Assembly: GCF_009917525.1 (NCBI RefSeq)
Contig: NZ_QZDU01000007.1
Location: 62,001 to 126,000 of the forward strand
Direction of reading: 5' to 3'
DNA: 64,000 bases
Origin: Acutalibacter sp. 1XD8-36
GTDB taxonomy: Bacteria > Bacillota > Clostridia > Oscillospirales > Acutalibacteraceae
The notes below the pieces were generated by a model that saw only the letters and a list, made by a program, of their open reading frames with translations, was not told the DNA's origin and did not search any database. Numbering within the stretch: the first letter of the stretch is position 1; every line of letters begins with the position of its first letter. The translations under genes were made by a program, and so were the position numbers. Of this stretch, positions 8,318 through 17,586 are shown in pieces.

Positions 8318-9870
8318 ATAGGATTAGAATTGCGGTGATTGATGACGACAGCCTGATACGCCTGGGAATCTGCTCCTCAGTGGGATGGACCCAGCACGGA
8401 TATGAGGTGGTGGGCGAGGCGGACAACGGCCAGGCTGGCTGGGAGATGATACAGCGTGAGCAGCCGGACATTGTGTTTTTGGATATCAGTATGCCTGTAA
8501 TGGACGGCATAGAGGTCCTGAAGCTTATGCAGCAGGCGGGAGTACGCACGAAAGCGGTTATCCTCAGCTGCCACGATGATTTCCACCTGGTGAAGGAGGC
8601 CATGAAAAACGGAGCGTGCGACTACCTGCGCAAAAGCGAAATAAACAGCGATAACCTTCTAAGTGTACTGGATGAAATATGCCGGTCACTGCAGGAGCGG
8701 AGCGTGACCGGCGAGCAGCCCGGAAACTGGGAGAGCTACTCTGACAAATATGCCAGCTTAAAGCGGCTTATTGCCGGTCGAAGCGGCGCCAGTGAACACG
8801 CCTCTCAGGTGCGCTGGCTGGCAGTCCAGGAGAAGGAGTTGTACTGCGTGGTGTTTGCCGTTACCCACTATCAGCAGGTGATACAGCGGTATGACGAGGG
8901 TTATCCGTTTACCCTGGAGCATGGGGTGGTAAACCTGTCAAAGGAGGTGCTGAGGCAGCGGACAACAGAGCTGGAGCTGTTCGTGCTCAAGGAAAACCAG
9001 TATGTGCTACTGCTCAGCGGCGAGCCCAGGAGGGAGGAGGTTTTCTCACTGCTGGAGCAGATGGCGTCTGTGCTGAAAAACTACCTGAATGTAGAGGTGC
9101 AGTTTGGTGTTAGCGGTGTGATACAGAGCTTCTCAGCCCTGCCTAAGGCCTTTGGGCAGGCGGTATATTCACAGAAGCTCCACTACCTGCGCCCTGGGGA
9201 GACAGTAATACAGGAAATCCGCAGCGCCGGGGATACTATGAATGACCCGGGCTTCAGCAGGCTTGCCCAGGCTGCCAAAGACGCCGCGTCCCAGAAAAAC
9301 TATCCACAGCTTTTCGCCGGCCTGCACGAGGCGCTGCAGTGGCTGCGGCGGCATGGGAGCGGTAATCTTGATGTAGACGGAGTCCACCGGTTCCTTAGGG
9401 AGGCGGTGGAGGCTGTGCTGGTACAGGAGGGCAAGACAGCCGAGGCCTCTGTGCGGAAGCTTCAAAACTGCGGCAGCCTGGCAGAGACCGAAGAATTTTT
9501 TCAGGAGTTCCAGAAGGAGCTGCAGTCTGACGACGGGGGCCAGAATCACTATCTTATACGCGCGGCAGAGGAGTATATTCAGCAGAACCTAAGCCGTGGG
9601 GACATCTCCCTGGGGGAGATAGCTGACTACCTGATGATAAGCAAATCTTACCTTTGCCGCCTGTTCCAGAAAAAGCTAGGAATATCCGTGCAGCATTATA
9701 TGCACAACATACGCATTGAAAAGGCTAAGGAATATCTCAGCGACTTCCACCTGAAAATTTACGAGATTGCAGAGCTCACCGGATTCAACAGCTCCACGCA
9801 TTTCAATATTGTGTTCAAGAAGATAATGAACTGCACGCCGGTGGAGTACCGCAATGGGCTGAGGCACTAG
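8314..9870 (+). CDS. YesN-type response regulator, AraC-family output
   Basis: A 518-residue regulator. The N-terminal receiver domain has the acidic pair D10-D12 and phosphoacceptor Asp57 in PDIVFLDISMPVMDG. A long central region follows. The C-terminus (about residues 415-518) is an AraC helix-turn-helix pair, with ISLGEIADYLMISKSYLCRLFQ in the first unit and YEIAELTGFNSSTHFNIVFKK in the second. The ATGA overlap with the kinase gene indicates coupled translation. The likely target is the promoter directly downstream, ahead of the binding-protein gene. Confidence 0.93.
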   Translation: MNRIRIAVIDDDSLIRLGICSSVGWTQHGYEVVGEADNGQAGWEMIQREQPDIVFLDISMPVMDGIEVLKLMQQAGVRTKAVILSCHDDFHLVKEAMKNGACDYLRKSEINSDNLLSVLDEICRSLQERSVTGEQPGNWESYSDKYASLKRLIAGRSGASEHASQVRWLAVQEKELYCVVFAVTHYQQVIQRYDEGYPFTLEHGVVNLSKEVLRQRTTELELFVLKENQYVLLLSGEPRREEVFSLLEQMASVLKNYLNVEVQFGVSGVIQSFSALPKAFGQAVYSQKLHYLRPGETVIQEIRSAGDTMNDPGFSRLAQAAKDAASQKNYPQLFAGLHEALQWLRRHGSGNLDVDGVHRFLREAVEAVLVQEGKTAEASVRKLQNCGSLAETEEFFQEFQKELQSDDGGQNHYLIRAAEEYIQQNLSRGDISLGEIADYLMISKSYLCRLFQKKLGISVQHYMHNIRIEKAKEYLSDFHLKIYEIAELTGFNSSTHFNIVFKKIMNCTPVEYRNGLRH

Positions 9871-9919
9871 GCATATCTTATGTTGGTCAATATCTATAAA
9901 AAAGCAGCAATGAGGTTTA

Positions 9920-9949
9920 TTGAAATAAATGCCATAGTTACATTATACT
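9920..9949 (+). promoter_or_regulatory. Promoter of the GRE/sugar operon
   Basis: TTGAAA (9920-9925), an 18-base spacer and TATACT (9944-9949) lie about 90 bases before the binding-protein gene. No terminator is seen between here and 20735, so this promoter may drive the whole 10.8-kb operon. The AraC-type regulator encoded just upstream is the obvious candidate activator. Confidence 0.6.
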
Positions 9950-10040
9950 ATAACTACCATGGGATATGGAAAAAATCCGGCAGATGGAGGTGACACAAGG
10001 GACAGGCTCGAATAAAAAATATTGAATCGAGGTAAAGAAA

Positions 10041-11333
10041 ATGAAAAAAGTATTAGCATTGTTATTGGCATTATTGATGGTCTCAGCATTGGCTGCCTGC
10101 GGACAGGACGGAAAAGAGTCCTCAACTCCATCCAGCGGCACGGACAATAGCAGCATCTCCGGCGCCGCGGATGAAAGCCAGGCTTCCACCGGCGATACAG
10201 TTACCATCCGCATGGGCGGCTGGGGAAACTTTGCAGATGAGCACGAGCCGGGTACTGTGGGCATGGAGGAGGCCATTGGCGTAAAGGTGGAGTTTCAGAA
10301 GTACCCTACCGACGCTGCCTTCTGGGATAACCTGCCAGCTCAGATTGCCGCAAAGACGGCGCCTGAGTTTATCGCCCTAAGCAACGAGCTGTATCTGCCG
10401 TATATCAACGATGGGCTGATTATTCCAATAAGCAAATATATTGACGACGGCACCATAACCTGCTGGGATAGTATAGGCGATAATGTGAAAGATATCTGGA
10501 CCATAGACGGAGAGGTTTACGGCATTCCCTTCTATCAGACTCCCGCGGTGTTCGCGGTGAACATGGACCTATGGAACGAGGCCGGGCTCACAGAGGCAGA
10601 TTTTCCCGAGACTTGGGATGATGTGCTGGACGTATGCAGGGTCTTTAAGGACGAGCTTGGTATGACAGGGCTCTGCTTCAACACCCAGGAGTTCCACTTC
10701 ACACAGTATTGCCTGTCCTTTGGCGGCGGCTGGGGACTGGGCAAGACCATAGACACTCCCGAGAATGCGGCGGCATTACAGTTCATAATTAACGCCTACC
10801 ACCAGGGCTATGTGGTAACGCCCAAGGAACTGGGCGTCGGCTACGACGGCAATGTAGTTATGTCAGGCGATGCAGCAATGTCCACCGGCGGCACCTGGTA
10901 TGTAAACGACTTTAAGAAAAACGCTCCCGATGTGGAGGTGAAGTACCTGACCATTCCCCATGCCGAGGGCAAGGACGACGTTTCCGGTACATTCCATGCG
11001 CCGTGCTACGCGCTGCTCAAGGGTGGCGCCCATGAAAAGGAAGCAGCCATGGCAATTAACTATATGATGAATGACAGCCATGACGAAGCACTGATTGATA
11101 TAGGCTATATCCCCGTCAACTCCGACTTGTTTGATACGTTTAAAGAGAGGCAGCCAGAGCTTGCCGGCTTGGTCGACGCGGTATCCAAGTCCAACGGCTT
11201 CGGTTATCCCCCTGCCGGAAAGAAGTTTGCCGACGCCCTTATATCCAAGATGGAAGAGGCTCTTTTCAACTCGGATTCCACTGTAACCGGTTCTCAGATT
11301 GTGAAGGAACTGCAGGAGGAATATGGCGAATAA
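10041..11333 (+). CDS. Extracellular solute-binding lipoprotein (CUT1 sugar-binding)
   Basis: A 430-residue lipoprotein with a classical signal peptide (MKKVLALLLALL...) and lipobox LAAC with the lipidated Cys at residue 20, then a Ser/Gly-rich linker. The mature part has the family 1 solute-binding layout, with VYGIPFYQTPAVFAVNMD in the hinge region and FADALISKMEEALFN near the end. It captures an oligosaccharide or glycoside outside the membrane and delivers it to the two permeases downstream. GAGGT lies upstream of the ATG. Its mRNA end carries a strong stem-loop, which would explain higher expression than the permeases. Confidence 0.93.
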   Translation: MKKVLALLLALLMVSALAACGQDGKESSTPSSGTDNSSISGAADESQASTGDTVTIRMGGWGNFADEHEPGTVGMEEAIGVKVEFQKYPTDAAFWDNLPAQIAAKTAPEFIALSNELYLPYINDGLIIPISKYIDDGTITCWDSIGDNVKDIWTIDGEVYGIPFYQTPAVFAVNMDLWNEAGLTEADFPETWDDVLDVCRVFKDELGMTGLCFNTQEFHFTQYCLSFGGGWGLGKTIDTPENAAALQFIINAYHQGYVVTPKELGVGYDGNVVMSGDAAMSTGGTWYVNDFKKNAPDVEVKYLTIPHAEGKDDVSGTFHAPCYALLKGGAHEKEAAMAINYMMNDSHDEALIDIGYIPVNSDLFDTFKERQPELAGLVDAVSKSNGFGYPPAGKKFADALISKMEEALFNSDSTVTGSQIVKELQEEYGE

Positions 11334-11372
11334 AATTTGAATCATGTAAAGGGTTCAAAAGATGTGGTGTGG

Positions 11373-11402
11373 TCTCCCTGCCGGCTGCGTCCGGTGGGGA
11401 GA
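11373..11402 (+). promoter_or_regulatory. Intercistronic mRNA stem-loop after the binding-protein gene
   Basis: A twelve-base-pair stem (TCTCCCTGCCGG with CCGGTGGGGAGA, two wobble pairs) around a six-base loop. No T run follows, so it is not a typical terminator. Stem-loops in this position protect binding-protein mRNA from 3' decay in many importer operons. Confidence 0.65.
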
Positions 11403-11433
11403 TTCCATATATAAGAAAGGGGCTTATATAAAG

Positions 11434-12354
11434 ATGACGGCTGATAACACAGGAGGTAAGAAAAAGAAAACTAGTAAAATGAGAAGGCAGGAGGCGGTTG
11501 CAGGCTGGATATTTGTGCTGCCGGCAGTGCTGTTTTGGCTGATATGGTTTCTGTACCCGGCCCTAAAGGCAATCTCCATAAGCTTTTTCCAGTATAACTA
11601 TGCCACGCCTGAGACAAACACCTTCATAGGCCTGGCTAACTACGTCCGTCTGTTCCAGGACCCAAAGTTCTTCACGGCCATGGGCCACAGCTTTCTGATG
11701 GTGGCTATAGTCGTGCCTTTGCAGACAATACTGTCATTTGCCATTGCGGTACTGCTAAACGGGCCCATACGGTTAAAGGGATTTTACCGCTCAAGCTGTT
11801 ATATCCCATACGTCATATCTGCTATGGCGGTGACGATATTCTTCATGTACTTCTTCGTAAAGGGCGGGCCTGCGTCATCATTTTTCGCCCTATTGGGGAT
11901 GGAAAACGTGAGCTGGTTTGCCAGCACCAAGTATGCCATGGCCTTCCTGATGATTGTTTACGTCTGGCAGCAGGTGGGCTTCTATATGGTGATATTTATT
12001 GGAGCGCTGCAGGAGGTGCCCATGGAGCTGTACGAAGCGGCAAAGGTGGACGGCGCCAACGCCTGGCAGCGGCTGACAAAGATAACGGTGCCCATGATAA
12101 AGAACACCACCTATTTGGTGCTGACCTTCGGCATGATAAACGCCTTCCAAATATTTGACCAGATAGCCGCCATGTCCAAGCAGTCGCCTCTGGGTTCCCC
12201 TTCGGGAGCCACCAGCACGCTGGTGACCTTCCTGTATCAGCAGTCCTTCAGCTATATGGACATGGGGTACGGCAGCGCGGCGGCGGTAGTGCTTTTCCTA
12301 ATTATATTCTCTCTGTCAGCTGTAAGGGAAACTGCCGGAAGGAGGTCGGACTGA
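11434..12354 (+). CDS. Sugar ABC transporter permease (MalF/UgpA-type)
   Basis: An inner-membrane importer subunit of about 306 residues with a lysine-rich cytoplasmic N-terminus, six membrane segments and an EAA loop (LYEAAKVDGANAWQRL). The frame extends upstream to 11362 but that portion covers the mRNA hairpin. I start at the ATG at 11434, which has GAAAGGGG upstream. The last segment ends in RETAGRRSD, slightly shorter than usual. It works with the binding protein before it and the permease after it. No dedicated ATPase is encoded here. Confidence 0.92.
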   Translation: MTADNTGGKKKKTSKMRRQEAVAGWIFVLPAVLFWLIWFLYPALKAISISFFQYNYATPETNTFIGLANYVRLFQDPKFFTAMGHSFLMVAIVVPLQTILSFAIAVLLNGPIRLKGFYRSSCYIPYVISAMAVTIFFMYFFVKGGPASSFFALLGMENVSWFASTKYAMAFLMIVYVWQQVGFYMVIFIGALQEVPMELYEAAKVDGANAWQRLTKITVPMIKNTTYLVLTFGMINAFQIFDQIAAMSKQSPLGSPSGATSTLVTFLYQQSFSYMDMGYGSAAAVVLFLIIFSLSAVRETAGRRSD

Positions 12355-12355
12355 A

Positions 12356-13171
12356 ATGATTAAAAAACGCATGGCAAAGAGCCTTATTTACCTGTTCCTG
12401 ATTTGTTTGGCGCTTATATTCCTGGTGCCGGTGTTCTACGTGTTCTATAATTCCCTGCTGCCAAAGCGCTACATCGGCAGCTTTGTGCCGCCCAGTGTCT
12501 GGAGTTTCGACAACTATAAGGAGCTATTCTCAGAGTTCCCCATAATGCAGTGGTACGGCAATACAGCCATCTCAACTATAGCGGTGGTTGTAGGCAACAT
12601 CTTCTTCACACCCCTTGCAGGGTACGCTCTGGCAAGGCTGCGCTTCCCCGGCAGGAAGACCATCTTCCTTTGTCTTATGCTCTCAATGATGATTCCCGGC
12701 CAGCTTGTGCTGCTGCCCCAGTACATCATGATGGCGAAGGCAGGGATGGTGGACACCCTATGGGCAATTATCCTGCCCTACCTGTCACAGTCCATGTTTA
12801 TATTCATGTCCCGGCAGTTTTTTTACGGCATACCTGAGGAGCTGGAGGAGGCGGCGCGCATTGACGGCCTGGGGCGGTTTGGTACCTATTTCCGAATAGT
12901 GCTCCCAATATCGGGGGTGCTGCTTGCTACCATTGCCATCTTTAATTTTACGGGCACCTGGAACTCATACCTTGTGCCGTCCACATTTATCAGTTCCCCT
13001 GACAAGTATGTGCTTGTGGTGGGCCTGCAGACGGTGAATAACGAGCATTTCCAGCAGGAAAACCTGACCCTGGCAGGGGTGGTGCTCCTATCCTTCCCGG
13101 TAATCGGTTTCTTCATGTTCACCCAGAAATTTTTTGTGCAGGGCATTGCCACAGCCGGACTGAAGGGATGA
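12356..13171 (+). CDS. Sugar ABC transporter permease (MalG/UgpE-type)
   Basis: The second permease, 271 residues and six membrane segments, with an EAA loop (ELEEAARIDGLGRFGTYF) and the family C-terminus QKFFVQGIATAGLKG. The ATG lies two bases after the upstream stop and GGAGGT overlaps the end of the previous gene, so expression is coupled. It completes the importer whose cargo is presumably processed by the three oxidoreductases and the glycyl radical enzyme downstream. Confidence 0.93.
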   Translation: MIKKRMAKSLIYLFLICLALIFLVPVFYVFYNSLLPKRYIGSFVPPSVWSFDNYKELFSEFPIMQWYGNTAISTIAVVVGNIFFTPLAGYALARLRFPGRKTIFLCLMLSMMIPGQLVLLPQYIMMAKAGMVDTLWAIILPYLSQSMFIFMSRQFFYGIPEELEEAARIDGLGRFGTYFRIVLPISGVLLATIAIFNFTGTWNSYLVPSTFISSPDKYVLVVGLQTVNNEHFQQENLTLAGVVLLSFPVIGFFMFTQKFFVQGIATAGLKG

Positions 13172-13233
13172 ACGCTGTACAGAGAGTATAGCTTATCATA
13201 AAATATTTAATTTTATCAAGGAGGAAAGACTTA

Positions 13234-14322
13234 ATGAAAAAATGGAAGGTTGCGCTGATTGGCTGTGGCTCTATAGCAGACAATACATATCTGCCCAGGA
13301 TAAAGGATATTCCAGAGGCGGACATGGTGGCGGTGTGTGACACTATCCCGGAGAGGGCTAGGGACTATTCTGAAAAGTTCGCCGTGCCCGCCTGGTATAC
13401 CAGCATTGACGAGCTGCTGGAGAAATGCGATTTTGAGATACTCATGAACACCACATCAATCCCGGCCCATCATGAGATAAACATGAAGGCCCTGAAAGCG
13501 GGCAAACATCTCTATTCCCAAAAGCCTGTGGGCCTTACTGTGGAGGAGGTAACGGAACAGATAGAGGCGGCTGAAGCGGCGGGGGTAAAGTATACGGCTT
13601 CTCCAATACATATGCTGCGGGACGATATCCGTTTCGCAAAAAAGCTTATTGCCGGGGGCTGCATCGGTGAAATTATGAAGGTGCATACCAATGTGTGCCA
13701 CGGCGGGCCCGAGTATTTCCAGTACCGCACCGCCGACCCCACATGGTTCCACCGGCCCGGCAGCGGAGCACTGTACGATATGGGTGTGCACGGCCTCACT
13801 ATGACGACCGGTATATTAGGCCCGGCAAAGGCAGTGGGGTGTATGGCGAAAATATCCGAACCGGTCCGCACGGTGCGTTCGGGCAGCTTCGATGGTATGC
13901 AGATTCAGGCAAACCAGCTGTATGACAACTATATCATCACCCTGGACTATGGCGACCGCACAATGGCTGTGGTGGAGTCGGGATTCTGCCAGAAGAACAG
14001 CAGGGCCCCGCAGATGGAGATATTCGGCACAAAGGGCACAATCTCCTTTGTGGAAAACGGCAGCTGGATGCCCCTTGACATCTATCTGGACGCACCGGAG
14101 CGGGGGATTAGAGGCTGGCTGCAGCCGATGGAGTGGGATATCCCTGCCAGCGAACAGAACTTTTTCCAGTGCATGGTGGTGCAGGACCTGATACATGCCA
14201 TTGAGGAAGACCGCCCGGTGGGCCTGCCCCCCGAGCACGCCCGCCATGTTGTGGACATCATGTGTACAATACCCGAGGCCATAGAGACCTGCAGCATAGT
14301 GCCCCTGCACACCACGTTTTGA
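13234..14322 (+). CDS. Gfo/Idh/MocA-family oxidoreductase (first of three in operon)
   Basis: A 362-residue NAD(P)-dependent sugar/cyclitol dehydrogenase homologue. The Rossmann motif is GCGSIADNTYLP (residues 10-21). The catalytic motif reads QKP (in GKHLYSQKPVGL), keeping the lysine but replacing the usual E by Q. The C-terminal domain contains GSGALYDMGVHGLTM, where a histidine aids catalysis in relatives. AAGGAGGAAA precedes the ATG. Enzymes of this family oxidise the 3-hydroxyl of glycosides or inositols to ketones, a plausible first step after uptake; the true substrate is unknown. Confidence 0.9.
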   Translation: MKKWKVALIGCGSIADNTYLPRIKDIPEADMVAVCDTIPERARDYSEKFAVPAWYTSIDELLEKCDFEILMNTTSIPAHHEINMKALKAGKHLYSQKPVGLTVEEVTEQIEAAEAAGVKYTASPIHMLRDDIRFAKKLIAGGCIGEIMKVHTNVCHGGPEYFQYRTADPTWFHRPGSGALYDMGVHGLTMTTGILGPAKAVGCMAKISEPVRTVRSGSFDGMQIQANQLYDNYIITLDYGDRTMAVVESGFCQKNSRAPQMEIFGTKGTISFVENGSWMPLDIYLDAPERGIRGWLQPMEWDIPASEQNFFQCMVVQDLIHAIEEDRPVGLPPEHARHVVDIMCTIPEAIETCSIVPLHTTF

Positions 14323-14352
14323 GCTAAAACAAAGAAAGAGAGGTAAGCTTAA

Positions 14353-15477
14353 ATGAAGAAGAAATACCGCATAGGGCTGGTGGGCTTCGCCCATATGCAC
14401 GTGCTGGACCAGATAAAGCCGTTCCTGGCTATGCCGGAGCGTGTGGAGTGGATAGGCGCGGCGGATATAAAGCCCCTGGTAGAGCCAGAGTATTTTGAAA
14501 GCTCCAGCCGCAGTATGAACCTGGAGCTGTGCCGGAAACAGTGCGGCTTTGAAAAAGTATACGAAGACTATATCCAGCTTTTGGAGCAGAAGCCAGACCT
14601 GGTACTGGTAAACTGTGAAAACGCCTTTCATGGCACAGTGATACCAGAGATACTGATGAGAGGCATCCACGTGGTAGTGGAGAAGCCTCTGGCCTACTCC
14701 ACAGCCCATGCCATGGCTATAGAACGAGCCTCCCGCATAGGAGGCGGCAAGTGTATGATAAACTGGCCCACCACCTGGCAGGCAAGCATACGCCTGGGCC
14801 AGAGGCTGGTGAGTGAGGGTGCCGTCGGCAAGGTCTACCGTTTCCAGTTCCGCAACCCGGACTCCATGGGCCCCTTCTCCTACGGACAGGTGATGACCGG
14901 CCGTCAGCTCGGCAAAGAGTGGTGGCACCAGGAGGCGGCAGGCGGGGGGAGTATGCTTGACTACTGCTGCTACGGTACAATACTTTCAAACTGGTACTTA
15001 GGCCAGGAGCCACAGGGGGTCTACGGACTGAAGGCCAACTTTAACCATCGTTTCGGGGATGCAGAGGACTATGCATCAATCACCGTGCGCTATCCCGAGG
15101 CAGTTTCCATCCTTGAGGGTACCTGGAACACTGTCAGCAGTGGCTACCCCTCAGGGCCAATAGTATGGGGCGAGAAGGGTGCTTTGATAGTGGAAAACGG
15201 CGGCGACCACGGAGCTCATGCCAATGTGTGCGTATACCATGACCGCTACTCCACAACACCCAGCGAGGTCTACTGCTCAGACGACTACCCATTGCCCGAG
15301 GGCAGGGATGACCTTGCAAAGGAAGTGTTCTATCACCTGGAGACAGGTGAGCCCATCCACTATACGATGGACCTTCGGAACAATATCTTGTCTGCCGCCA
15401 TGCTGGACGCAGGCTTGCGCTCCAGCCGTTCCCTGAAAATGGAAAATATAAAAAACGCCTGTTGGACCATCGGCTGA
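14353..15477 (+). CDS. Gfo/Idh/MocA-family oxidoreductase (second)
   Basis: A 374-residue homologue with a Rossmann start of the GFAHMH type (GLVGFAHMHVLDQI), the canonical EKP motif (HVVVEKPLAYS) and a histidine-containing C-terminal segment. It is clearly diverged from its two paralogues in the operon, so it probably has a different position or substrate specificity rather than being a recent duplicate. It is followed closely by the isomerase-fold gene. Redox function is well supported by family; the substrate is not. Confidence 0.9.
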   Translation: MKKKYRIGLVGFAHMHVLDQIKPFLAMPERVEWIGAADIKPLVEPEYFESSSRSMNLELCRKQCGFEKVYEDYIQLLEQKPDLVLVNCENAFHGTVIPEILMRGIHVVVEKPLAYSTAHAMAIERASRIGGGKCMINWPTTWQASIRLGQRLVSEGAVGKVYRFQFRNPDSMGPFSYGQVMTGRQLGKEWWHQEAAGGGSMLDYCCYGTILSNWYLGQEPQGVYGLKANFNHRFGDAEDYASITVRYPEAVSILEGTWNTVSSGYPSGPIVWGEKGALIVENGGDHGAHANVCVYHDRYSTTPSEVYCSDDYPLPEGRDDLAKEVFYHLETGEPIHYTMDLRNNILSAAMLDAGLRSSRSLKMENIKNACWTIG

Positions 15478-15500
15478 CAGGCACTGATAGGAGGAGAAAA

Positions 15501-16388
15501 ATGAAGCTAGCTAATGTTGCCTGGGGCTGGACGCCCATACCGGAGGATATGCCCGAGGGGGATTCACTTATCAATATTGCCAGCCAAATCCGCAGCCTGG
15601 GCTTTGAGGGCGTGGATTATCTGGGAACTCCCGAGGCGCTGGACCAGTTCTTTACCGAAAAGGCGGCGAAGTCTCTGGGGGAGCATTCCCGCACCATAGG
15701 ACTTGAGCCAAATGTGTTCGTCTTCCAGGAAGCCGGCTGGAATGACCCCAACAGCGTCCGGCAGGCTGACTGTCTGGCCCATTTTGAGAAAGCGGCTCAG
15801 ACAGCTGTAAATATCGGCTGTAGGATAGTCTCGACACTAGTACCGCTGCCCTGGGGCACTGCCGGCTGGCAGTTTAACCCTGCGGCCCCGGCTATAAAGC
15901 AGAGTTACCGTATGCCCTCAGGCTATTGCTACAAAAATGACTGGAATAACTTGATGGACAGCTACCGCAAATGCCTTGCCATCGCCAAAAAGCACGGCCT
16001 GCGCATGTCGGTCGAGTGCTTCCCCGGCTCCATAGTCTCCACACCCCACGCCATGCTGAAAATGCTTGAGGACGTGGACGACCCGGAATTCGGTATCCAG
16101 CTGGACACAAACCATCTGGTGGCCCAGCATATAGACCCGGAGTGGTCCATATATGTCCTCGGCGGGGAGCATATTTTCAATGTGCACTGTAAGGACTGCG
16201 ACGCCGTGTCCAGGAGTAATATTCCCGCCGGCTGCGGTATCACGGACTATACGGCGGTCATAGCGGCGCTGAAAAATGTGGGCTATACCGGCAATCTGTC
16301 TGTGGAGCTAGAGTTTACCGACAACCCCCGCCGCTATAACAGGCAGGCGCTGGACCATCTCAGGCTATGCCTGGCAGGAGAATACTAA
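15501..16388 (+). CDS. Sugar phosphate isomerase/epimerase-fold protein (AP_endonuc_2 TIM barrel)
   Basis: A 295-residue TIM barrel with the four metal ligands of xylose-isomerase-like proteins: Glu172 (SVECFPGS), Asp202 and His205 (QLDTNH), His229 (NVHCKD) and Glu269 (SVELEF). Relatives include inosose dehydratases, ketose epimerases and the subunits of C-glycoside-cleaving enzymes that act on 3-keto sugars. The frame is open to 15462, but GAGGAG directly before the ATG at 15501 fixes the start. Its position between Gfo/Idh genes suggests it acts on a keto intermediate they produce. Confidence 0.88.
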   Translation: MKLANVAWGWTPIPEDMPEGDSLINIASQIRSLGFEGVDYLGTPEALDQFFTEKAAKSLGEHSRTIGLEPNVFVFQEAGWNDPNSVRQADCLAHFEKAAQTAVNIGCRIVSTLVPLPWGTAGWQFNPAAPAIKQSYRMPSGYCYKNDWNNLMDSYRKCLAIAKKHGLRMSVECFPGSIVSTPHAMLKMLEDVDDPEFGIQLDTNHLVAQHIDPEWSIYVLGGEHIFNVHCKDCDAVSRSNIPAGCGITDYTAVIAALKNVGYTGNLSVELEFTDNPRRYNRQALDHLRLCLAGEY

Positions 16389-16403
16389 AGAGGAGAGCAT
16401 TAT

Positions 16404-17531
16404 ATGAAAACATACAAGGTTGCCATTATCGGCAACGGAATGATATGCAATGCCGCCCATATCCCAGCTTACAAGTCTATGGGGGACAGGATAGAGCTGG
16501 CGGCGGTGGCTGACATCCGCGAGGAGGCGGCCCGGGAGACGGCCCAGCGTCACGGCATTTCCAGGTACTATACGGACCCGGCAAAAATGCTGGAGGAGGT
16601 AAAGCCGGACATTATCTCAGTCTGTACCCCCAATGCCTACCATAAGCACTACACACTTATGGGCTTTAAGGCCGGGTGCCATGTAGTCTGCGAGAAGCCG
16701 GTGGCTATGAGCAGGGCAGACGCCAGAGAGATGTTTGAGGCGGCAAAAACTGCTGGTATGAGGCTTTTTGTGATACAGTCACTGCGGTTTATCGGGAACT
16801 TTGCAGCCGCAGCAGGGATTGCCCAAAGCGGCTGCCTGGGGGATATTTACTATGCAGACCTAAATCTGGTGCGGCGTAGGGGCGTTCCCCGCTGGGGAAT
16901 GTTCCATATGGCCAGTGAGAATGTAGGCGGCTCCTTTTGCGATTTGGGCGTGCATATGTGCGACTACCTCATGTATATCTCCGGCAACCCAAGGATGACG
17001 GCAGTAAGCGGTAGCGCTGTAACAAGGATTGTAAATCATGAGGAGAATGTCACCTTTTCAAATGCGGAGAGCGGCGCGCCGACAGGACTTTTCACCCCCA
17101 GAAAGTTCCGGATGAAGGAATTTGATGTGGAGGAGTTCTCCAACGGCTATATCCGGCTGGACAACGGCATGACAGTCACCTTCAAGATATCCTGGGCGCT
17201 GAACCTGCCCAACTGCAACACTGTGAGTATTTGCGGCGATAAGGGCGGCCTGTCTATTGGTGACGACGGCCTGCGGCTGCTGACTACCCAGGGGGCATAC
17301 CAGACAGACGTGACTCCAAGGGTGTTCCCTGACGAGTATTCGGCTATCTCGGACTTTACCGGGCATATACATGAGCTCAAGTATATCCTGAAGGTTCTGG
17401 ACGGTGAGATGACAATGGAGGAGTACCCAATCCGGCAGGAGGAGGTCATGAACGTGGTGTCGATAATCGAGGCGTTCTATAAGTCCGCAAAGCTTGGCAG
17501 AGAGGTGCGTTTTGACGAGCTGAGTGAGTAA
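16404..17531 (+). CDS. Gfo/Idh/MocA-family oxidoreductase (third)
   Basis: A 375-residue enzyme with a nucleotide-binding start GNGMICNAAHIPAY, the canonical EKP motif (HVVCEKPVAMS) and the C-terminal motif GGSFCDLGVHMCDYLMYISG with a conserved histidine. It follows the isomerase by 15 bases. With three such enzymes in one operon, successive oxidations and a final reduction of one sugar ring are a reasonable model, as in known 3-keto-glycoside and inositol routes. A hairpin separates it from the glycyl-radical pair. Confidence 0.91.
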   Translation: MKTYKVAIIGNGMICNAAHIPAYKSMGDRIELAAVADIREEAARETAQRHGISRYYTDPAKMLEEVKPDIISVCTPNAYHKHYTLMGFKAGCHVVCEKPVAMSRADAREMFEAAKTAGMRLFVIQSLRFIGNFAAAAGIAQSGCLGDIYYADLNLVRRRGVPRWGMFHMASENVGGSFCDLGVHMCDYLMYISGNPRMTAVSGSAVTRIVNHEENVTFSNAESGAPTGLFTPRKFRMKEFDVEEFSNGYIRLDNGMTVTFKISWALNLPNCNTVSICGDKGGLSIGDDGLRLLTTQGAYQTDVTPRVFPDEYSAISDFTGHIHELKYILKVLDGEMTMEEYPIRQEEVMNVVSIIEAFYKSAKLGREVRFDELSE

Positions 17532-17538
17532 AATACCT

Positions 17539-17562
17539 TGGTGCGGCTTATCTGCCGCACCA
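17539..17562 (+). promoter_or_regulatory. Intercistronic hairpin between oxidoreductase and activase genes
   Basis: A perfect nine-base stem (TGGTGCGGC with GCCGCACCA) and a six-base loop. Only a weak T-rich stretch follows (ATCTTTAAAA), so it is more likely an mRNA processing or stability element than a full terminator. It could lower expression of the activase relative to the upstream genes. Confidence 0.5.
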
Positions 17563-17586
17563 TATCTTTAAAATAAGGGAGAAGAC

